Source: Rhizoclosmatium globosum
Taxonomy: Eukaryota > Chytridiomycota > Chytridiomycetes > Chytridiales > Chytriomycetaceae
Direction: 5' to 3'
Assembly: GCA_002104985.1 (NCBI GenBank)
Contig: MCGO01000005.1
Coordinates: 806,001-870,000 of the forward strand
DNA length: 64,000 nucleotides
Each line of letters starts with the position of its first letter. Position 1 is the first letter of the stretch. Both the position numbers and the translations under genes were made by a program. Positions 56,876 to 64,000 of this stretch are shown in pieces. Under the pieces are notes generated by a model. The model worked only from the letters and a program-made list of their open reading frames with translations, was not told where the DNA came from and searched no databases.

Positions 56876-59800
56876 ATGATCAATATTTACTACAAGATTC
56901 TCGTGAGCTCTGATAGCAACACATTATATATGCTATCCAATCAGGCTCGACTAGCGAACATTTTCAAGAAAGTCAATGACCTTCAGAATGAGCTTCTGTT
57001 TGTGTTTCATTCCCGCTTTGTCCTAACTATTAGTGCCAAGAATGGTAATGTTGAACCTGTTGTCGTTGAACTTGAGGAGACCGATATTGCTCTGCTCAAG
57101 AAGATGGTGGGTTTCCTATAACTATTGATGTCGTATTCTTACTTTGATTGTTCTTTAGATTGCCTCTCACTTTGGTGGCATTACAAATGTTCTCGTGTAT
57201 TACCAAAGCAAGGAGACAAATTCAAAAACAAGTGTAAATGACTCTGAATCGCTTCAAGGCGCACTTACTGACTCAGGTTGTGTCTTTTTTGAACCCTCGG
57301 AGCCTGTGAGCCATCCAACACCTTCGTTCCAGCCTGTCATCCAACCTATGCATCTTCAACGCGAGTCCAAGTCACACAAAGATTCAGGCTTGTTTATTTC
57401 ATACAATTGGTCTACCAAGGTGCATGTCAATGCTGTTGTGAACAAACTTCAAGCTCTCAAACCAAATCTAAAAATTTGGCTTGATACTGAGAATATGGAG
57501 TCCAACATTTATGACTCCATGAGGAGCGGTATTGCTGGTTGTCAGGTGTTTGTGGCTTGTTTTTCGAAGGGATATTTGGTTTGTGCTATAATTTCAACAT
57601 ATTATCATTAATGCCTAATTTTTTATCAGGATTCTGTAAACTGTATGCTGGAACTACAATTTGCCCAAGATCTCAAAAAAACAATCATTCCGCTTTTTTT
57701 CTTCGAAGACAATGATGACATCAATGCTCTCCGGTTAAATTACAGTGCTTTCTTGATTATATCAGGCAAACTCTACACAGACTTCAGGAGATGGGATAAA
57801 CTGGATTCCAGGTGGGAAGCTGCTTTTACCAGCTTTGTCAAAGAAGTGGACAAAGCCTTAGAAAAAATCACCCCTTCTGTCTCTAAGACTCTCAAGAGCC
57901 CATTAGACAACTGGCTCCTTCCAGAGTCATTTGCTTCTGAGTTTGAGGGATATGCTCAGGAGTATGTTCCAGGGACCCGCTTATGGATTATCACTGCCCT
58001 GGAATCCTGGATTCTCACAGAAGAACAAGTTTTATATCTCAATGGCGGTGCTGGAACTGGCAAGTCACTTATTGTTTATAGTTTGACCAGGAACCTTCCC
58101 TCAAATTTTGTTATTGGGGCTCTGTTTATTAGTCGCTACAACAATGTACACAAGAGTGACCCAATTATTCTTGTTAGTTCTGTTGTGAGCAATTTGTGTC
58201 TGTCTTTGGGTGGAACCTTCAAAGAGCATATAGAAATGGAGTTGGAAGCAGATATAGAGCGTATCAAAGAAGGAAAACAGTCTATCATCAAGTCTCCAGT
58301 TGAAGCTTTCAATGCATTAGTGGTCAATGGTTTCAAAAAGTTGCAACTGTCAGAATGGAGAAACAAAACTCTGTTGATTGTCATTGATGCATTGGATGAG
58401 CTCCACAAGGAAACCCGCCATTCTATTCTCAAAATTTTGGTTGATTGCTGCCCCCTTCTTCCTAAATTTGTCAAGATTATTGCCACAGGACGTCCAGAAC
58501 GAGACATTTACTATGCATTGCAAAAACTCAGTCCTTTTGTCTTAAGCCCAGCTGACAGCAACAATGCAGCAGATTTGAAAGTATTTGTCAAGTTTCGGTT
58601 AGAGGCTTTGTGGGGGACAATCCAACCAAACACAGACGCAGCAAAATGTTGTGAAACTCTGCTTGAAAAGACAGATGGTCATTTTATCTATGCACGTAAT
58701 GTCTGTGAATATATCAAAAAGCAGAACTTGGATCCCACAAAGGCTCTTGCTGAAATACAAGCTCTTACTTCAAGTTCTGATGGTATTTATAGAGCCATTA
58801 TTGAGCGGGAGCTGCAAATCAACAGAGCAGAGAGGCTAAATTTATTCAAGAATATTTTTTCTGTTCTGTTCACTGCTCAGACACCTTTGACAATGACAAG
58901 TTTAGCCAATATTGGTGGATTAGACATACATATTGTTGAAGTTGTTGTTTCAGAGGTAATTATTTATTATCATTTAATTGGGCTTACAATTATTATAGTT
59001 CAGGTCTATCCTCAGAATTGAAGCTGATGGCAATATTTCTGCCATTCACAAGAGTGTTAAAGATTTTTTAACTGATTATACACGTTGTGGCACAGACCTA
59101 TTCATTCAAGTTTCAGATACAATTGTTGCTGTTCAATGTCTACAGATTCTATCAACTAATTTGAGGCCCAATATTGCCAATTTGGATTCTACAAAGTTGC
59201 ACAACAAAAACGAGCTTGCACAACTTACACCACTGAACCAGGATATAGAGTATGCACTCCTCTTTTGGGGTTCTCACTTTTGCCTCGGCTTCCCAAGTGC
59301 ATCTATTCATGACCAAAAAGAAATCATTGCTCTGCTGCACAAGTTTTTTACCACAACTCTTCCATTTTACCTAGAAGCTCTGCTTCTCATTTCTAGGCTG
59401 AATAATGTTCATTCAATGATTGAGTCTATTTCTCATGCCTTGTCTAGCTACGAACAGTCTCAGGAAGTCAAAACAATATTGTTGTTGCTGATTGACCTCA
59501 AACATATATCTATCAATTTCCGTCAGGAATTATTGGCTAGCCCACTCCAAGTATACAATCATGCAATGATTAGTGTGCCCCATAAAACTATATACAGTCA
59601 ATTGTATTCTCATCTTGCACTAGCCTGGATAGCAATTGGTGCTCAAAACAATTGGGGCCCATTTACACTTAATGGCCATTCTGGATGTGTGAGTTCAGTG
59701 GGATTTTCTAATGATTTGAAAGCTGTGGTTTCTGGCTCTTGGGATAACACAGTCAAAATATGGCTTGAGAAAACAGGAGAATGTGTAAAAACATTCGAAG

Positions 59801-61356
59801 GGCATTCAGGTTATATTTATGCAGTGGCATTCTCTCCTGACTCTAAGCTTGTTATTTCTGGATCAAGTGATGCAACAATTAAATTGTGGTCTTTGGAAAC
59901 AGGGAATTGTATTCAGACCCTAGAAGGACATTCTGATACTGTTACATCATTAGGATTCTGCCCCAATTCCTCAATGATAGTGTCTGGATCAGAAGATAAG
60001 ACATTAAAATTGTGGTCCACGTTAACAGGAGAATGCACCAAGACACTCAAAGGTCATTCAAACTATGTATATTCAGTGATGTTCTCTCCTGACTCTAATA
60101 CTGTTGTGTCAGGAGCTGGTGATTTGAGTGTCAAATTATGGTCAGTGGAAACAGGAGAATGTCTCCAAACACTACATGGCCATTCAAAACGAGTTTATTC
60201 AGTAGCATTCTCGTTTGACTCCAAGATTTTAGTATCTGGGTCAGAGGATAAGACAGTTAAATTGTGGTCTATTGATACTGGAAAATGCATTCAGACCCTT
60301 GAGGGGCATTCTGGCACTGTGAGATCTGTGGTATTCTCATCTGATTCAAAGACTCTGCTTTCTGGATCAAGTGACAATACCATTAAGTTATGGTCTGCAG
60401 AGACTGGAGAATGTGTTTATACACTTGATGGAAATTCTGATGCTGTGAATTCAGTAGCATTCTCTAATGACATGAAAACTGTAGTTTCAGGATCTGATGA
60501 CATGACTGTCAAATTGTGGCACATTGAAACAGATAGGTGTGTCATGCCATATGAAGGGCATTTAAAATCAGTGAGCTCATTAATGTTCTCCCCTGATTCC
60601 AAGATTATAGTTTCTGGGTCAACTGACAGGACAGCAAAAGTATGGTCAGTAGAAACAGGAGAATGTATCAAGACACTCACAGGGCATATAAGCTATGTGA
60701 TATCTGCAATTTTCTCCCCTGATTCAAAGATGGTGCTGACTGGATCAAGTGACAGCACTTCCAAATTGTGGTCAATGGAAACAGGGGAATGTGTGAAGAC
60801 CCTTGATGGACATAATGACACTGTAAATGTAGGGTTATTTTCCCCTGACTTGAAGATTGTTTTCACGGGATCAAGTGACAAAACTGTCAAATTATGGTCT
60901 GTAGAAACAGGACAGTGTGTTGTTACTCTTGAAGGGCATTCTGACACTGTTAGTTCCCTGGCTTGCTCACTTGACGGCACACTTTTGGCTTCTGGATCAT
61001 ATGACATGTGTGTCAAATTGTGGTCTATAAAAACAGGAGAATGTATTAAAACATTTTCAACATTAAGCTATGTAAGATCAGTGGAATTTTCACCAGATTC
61101 TAAAACTATAGTTTCCACATACTATGACAATACTTGCAGAATGTGGTGTGTAGAGACAGGAGAATGTCTTAAAATATGGCCTTGTCCTCGTAGTAGACAA
61201 CAATCTAGTTCAGGATTACAACTTTTGGATGGATGGATTTGTTGTCAGAATGGGGCCCATTTATACCATCTTAGACAAGAAATAAGTGGTTTTTCTAAAG
61301 ATTCTGTCATCTGGGCTGTTGAAAAGAACGTTGTTTGCCTTACTCTGAAAAAATAA
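56876..61356 (+). CDS. TIR-NACHT-WD40 STAND receptor (NLR-like)
   Basis: Four exons: 56876-57106, about 57160-57567, about 57631-58954 and 58999-61356. Start MINIYYKILVSSDSN. Residues 1 to about 160 form an unrecognised N-terminal domain. Then a TIR domain: DSGLFISYNWST, LKIWLDTENM, CQVFVACFSKGYL, and DSVNCMLELQFA holding the Glu at the position of the TIR NADase glutamate. NACHT: Walker A NGGAGTGKSLIVY (about 58045), Walker B LLIVIDALDEL, ATGRPERDI, and the winged-helix end marker VKDFLTD. A helical linker leads to 12 WD40 repeats (about 59665-61180), nearly all 42 residues with pattern GHS..V.S.AFSPDSK..VSGS.D.T.KLWS.ETGEC. Fungal STAND proteins of this kind act in non-self recognition and cell death. 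Function here is inferred. Confidence 0.92.
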
Positions 61357-61483
61357 AATGTTATGTTTTGTTTCTATTAACTTTGTTTATACCCTTAGTG
61401 TTGGGATGGGTTAAGATGGTCATCTGGACCATACCTTCATAAATGGTTCTATACTCCAGAGTTAGGAGAGTTAGGATCAAACC

Positions 61484-61742
61484 ACATCTACACCAGCCAT
61501 CTACACCAGGATTCTACACCAGGATTCTACACCAGCCATCTACACCAGCCATCTACACCAGGATTCTACACCAGGATTCTACACCAGCCATCTACACCAG
61601 GATTCAACACCAGGATTCTACACCAGCCATCTACACCAGGATTCTACACCAGGATTCTACACCAGGATTCTACACCAGCCATCTACACCAGGATTCTACA
61701 CCAGCCATCTACACCAGCCATCTACACCAGGATTCTACACCG
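61484..61742. repeat. 13-bp minisatellite with two alternating unit types
   Basis: About 20 head-to-tail units of exactly 13 bp. Two unit types differ only in the first bases, CCATCTACACCAG and GATTCTACACCAG (one unit carries TTCAAC). They are arranged in irregular order. Any frame is open because the unit lacks stops in all phases, so the apparent frame across it is not evidence for coding. Located 130 bp after the NLR stop. Confidence 0.92.
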
Positions 61743-62049
61743 GGTTTAGATGAAAAACTTTAACAGTACTATACACTTTATTTATTTCTATTTGATTTCA
61801 AAAAGATCAAGTTTGTAGTTTTAGCATTGTATTGATAACCTGTATTCTTTGGATGGAATACCTTTAAAAATTGCATTGTTTCTCCATCTGAGCCAGGACA
61901 TTTTTTAAGATTGAAACTTGTCCAGAGAGTGTTGCTGGGATTGAGATCTCCACATGGTAACACTTCAAGTCTTTCTCTGGCTTCAGGTAACAGCTTTGTT
62001 TAGGGTTAGGGATAGGGAAAATTGTTGTCTTCAAACAGATACAGTGTGT

Positions 62050-63894
62050 ATGGAGACAACATCAAGACAACAGTCGCAGCCTGCAGTGCTCTTCCCCCCA
62101 AAGGAGGAAGTACTCGAAGACATGCTCAAGCTTTCGACAAACAATCGACCAGAACGATTCGAGTTCTGGGAGCGTAGACTCGCAACCGCGATCCAACCGT
62201 TGTTGCGCTGTCCAAACTGCAAGTGCAATGAACCATCAATGAAATCGCATGGAGTTGGTGGAAATGTACTCTCATTCGGTGCCAGACGCATTCAGCTCGG
62301 CTGCCAGGCTTGCACAAAGAAGTGCAGGTTGGAGGAGTCAATGAAGGCAGCTGGCCCTTCTACTGCACATACCTTGGAAACTATTCAAGCTGCGTATAGT
62401 ACCCTGCAACCAGCGGCTAAACATACTGGAATGGCCTCTAAGACTGCTGGTCCAAAGCAGACTACATTGAAGTTCCAGCCAACTGCCAAACAATCAGCCA
62501 AACCTCCATCAAAGAGACTTAGACCTTCCAGCTCTTCTGGAGATGCATCTGACGCAGATTCAGACATAATGGAGGTGTTTCAGGATGCCATGAGTGGGAA
62601 TGAGTCTGCTGGAGCTGTTGGAGTTGGGGTGCCAAGTGAAAAAGCTATGCAGCAGGTGATCGCCCCAACGGAACCTTCTCAAAATTTAAACAGGTATTCT
62701 ACTGATATCTTCGCTCAAATCGACGCTGGTTTGGAGGAAATCGCTCCAACGGTCGAAAAGTTAGCCAGCGCTGCACCAGGAGCCCCTGTACAAGTCCCAG
62801 CAGCTTCAAACAAGTTCGTGGGTGAAAATAGAGCGAATTTGAGTGGGAATATGGTGTCTGGAAGCGGTGGTGGCAGTCAGGAGTTGTTGGCTGAGAGTCA
62901 GTCAAAAATGCACCAAGTCCAGCAACACCAACAACAACAGCAACAATCCCAACCAAGTAACTGGGAACAATTATATCGTGAAGCCAATGCTAGAGCTGCT
63001 AGAGCTGAAGCACAAATGGAGGAAATGCGCAAAGAGCTGTTGGAGATGAAACAGCTCATCAAGGAACTTGCTCATGGGAGAGAGCAAACTAGAGCACCTC
63101 AAACAACTAGTAATGAGGAGAGCGTAGCTAATCGTAATGGACACACTGCTGGTGGTCGAGTTGGGCGTGGTGGACGCACACCTGGAACTGCAAACCCCTT
63201 CAGACCAAAAACAGCAGCAGATTACCTGAACCACAGAACTGCAGCTCAGCAAGCAATTTATGATCGAATCCCTGAAAACACTTTGATTGAGGTTGGGAAC
63301 TCTATGGTGAAGAAAGGCAGTGTGTTAGAGAGGGCCTGGTCTGCGCGCGAAGCCCTTGAGTTGAGAGGCATGAGTACAACTGAGGCAACGAATGCCCTTT
63401 TGGCTGTTGGAATTGAAACCAGGTGGGGCAAGGAACCATCACTTGGTCAAGCTGCTGGAACTTCTGGGTCTGGAGTCAATGGACGTCATGTACCAGGTCT
63501 GGATATTAATAGACCATCTACTTCTCGTGTTAGCTGGGCAGATAGTGTCCCAGACTCAGATGAAGAACACGATGCCCAGTTTAATCTCGTTAGTAGGCGC
63601 AAGAATACGCGCCTTGCTGGAGAGGGGGGCCGCATTGGCGGCCAAGATTTTAAAGTCGGTCCCCCCACGGGATCGATAAGTACTATGGCTTCTCTTCATC
63701 ATAATACTTATGCACCTCTTGCCTCTCAGTCTCAGTCTCTATCCAGTCTCAGTCTCAGTCAGCAACACCATCCTTCTTCCAGTCTGCGCCACCAGCTTCT
63801 CTTGGAGGACCAAAAGCGCACGAGGGGGACCGCATCAGCGGTCCAGAACATCTTTAAACAATGGTCCCCCTCAGGGACCGATAAGTACCCATAA
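62050..63894 (+). CDS. Retroelement ORF1-like protein (zinc motif, coiled coil)
   Basis: Start METTSRQQSQPAVLF at 62050; an upstream in-frame ATG at 61954 is preceded by no better context. Residues 50-100 hold a Cys motif, CPNC...CQACTKKC, in a context resembling zinc-binding N-terminal domains of element-encoded proteins. Then long Ser/Ala/Gln-rich linkers, a coiled coil (REANARAARAEAQMEEMRKE onward, about 62975-63090), a conserved-looking block (TAADYLNHRTAAQQAIYDRI, ALELRGMSTTEATNALLAVG) and an acidic tail VSWADSVPDSDEEHD. This composition, next to a minisatellite and rearranged genes, suggests ORF1 of a LINE-type element whose ORF2 would lie beyond the window. No reverse transcriptase is in view. 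Confidence 0.5.
   Translation: METTSRQQSQPAVLFPPKEEVLEDMLKLSTNNRPERFEFWERRLATAIQPLLRCPNCKCNEPSMKSHGVGGNVLSFGARRIQLGCQACTKKCRLEESMKAAGPSTAHTLETIQAAYSTLQPAAKHTGMASKTAGPKQTTLKFQPTAKQSAKPPSKRLRPSSSSGDASDADSDIMEVFQDAMSGNESAGAVGVGVPSEKAMQQVIAPTEPSQNLNRYSTDIFAQIDAGLEEIAPTVEKLASAAPGAPVQVPAASNKFVGENRANLSGNMVSGSGGGSQELLAESQSKMHQVQQHQQQQQQSQPSNWEQLYREANARAARAEAQMEEMRKELLEMKQLIKELAHGREQTRAPQTTSNEESVANRNGHTAGGRVGRGGRTPGTANPFRPKTAADYLNHRTAAQQAIYDRIPENTLIEVGNSMVKKGSVLERAWSAREALELRGMSTTEATNALLAVGIETRWGKEPSLGQAAGTSGSGVNGRHVPGLDINRPSTSRVSWADSVPDSDEEHDAQFNLVSRRKNTRLAGEGGRIGGQDFKVGPPTGSISTMASLHHNTYAPLASQSQSLSSLSLSQQHHPSSSLRHQLLLEDQKRTRGTASAVQNIFKQWSPSGTDKYP
63620..63890. repeat. Two direct copies of a ~70-bp hairpin-bearing unit
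   Basis: Unit 1 (about 63622-63690) and unit 2 (about 63823-63890) share GAGGGGG, CCGCAT, GCGG, GGTCCCCC, GGGA, CGATAAGTA in the same order and spacing. In unit 2 the arms GAGGGGGACC and GGTCCCCCTC are perfectly complementary, and inner arms GGACCGC/GCGGTCC flank ATCA. The two pairings compete for the same bases. Confidence 0.7.
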
Positions 63895-64000
63895 TGCTCC
63901 TCTTTCTTATGCTCATGCAGCAAAGTCACAGCTCCCTCTTCTCTCTCAGAAGCAAATGCTCCAACGCCGCAACTGAGCTGTGCAACAAATGCTTGCACCT

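Noticed and set aside
61484..61742. Possible CRISPR-like array
   Set aside because: Units are contiguous without unique spacers; it is a simple minisatellite.
61443..61763. Open frame across the 13-bp minisatellite
   Set aside because: Open only because the repeat unit has no stop in any phase; no start context or homology.

Overview
This is an intron-dense eukaryotic window with short introns (about 40 to 100 nt, GT-AG) and genes packed 16 to 250 bp apart. A fungal TFIIB, HDAC, Nup188 and MOT1, together with crinkler-type effectors, an expanded G-alpha set, a Fanzor nuclease and a TIR-NACHT-WD40 receptor, point to a zoosporic (chytrid-like) fungus. That assignment is an inference from gene content. 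Gene models below are hand-spliced from visible reading frames, so outer limits are firmer than internal exon edges.

Layout. 0 to 19 kb is a co-oriented minus-strand block: KIF-binding protein, a MESH1-type ppGpp/NADPH hydrolase, a striking receptor that fuses a bacterial-type betaine-binding (OpuAC) domain to a multi-pass membrane region, nucleoporin Nup188, a class I histone deacetylase, and a large unrecognised protein. 19 to 24.2 kb is a plus-strand crinkler (CRN) cluster: one decayed N-terminal header and two full-length paralogues with P-loop domains. 24.3 to 27.6 kb holds a MOT1 molybdate transporter and a TLDc/OXR1 protein.

28.3 to 36.7 kb is a head-to-tail array of five G-protein alpha subunit genes with acylated N termini and a long insertion in the helical domain. 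Two members read intact; three carry frame breaks. 36.8 to 50.3 kb holds housekeeping and accessory genes: a probable TTI2, ZNF277, TFIIB, a double GT17 glycosyltransferase, a ParB/sulfiredoxin-like small protein, a secreted GPI-type protein, an Aly/REF-like RNA-binding protein, and a GRAM-domain protein.

50.7 to 53.8 kb is an intron-containing Fanzor (eukaryotic TnpB homologue) with all three RuvC motifs visible. It is followed by a tRNA-like relic, mitochondrial ribosomal protein bS6m and VPS53. VPS53 stops abruptly near 56.14 kb. There it meets, tail to tail, a truncated Hsp70-like gene, which is head-to-head with a TIR-NACHT-WD40 gene carrying 12 near-uniform WD40 repeats. A two-letter 13-bp minisatellite and a retroelement ORF1-like gene with twin hairpin units end the window.

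The most notable content is the RNA-guided-nuclease relative, the NLR-like immune receptor, the CRN cluster and the sensing/signalling genes (OpuAC receptor, five G-alphas). Single-base frame breaks recur in otherwise conserved genes between about 32 and 50 kb, so some apparent pseudogenes may be assembly errors.
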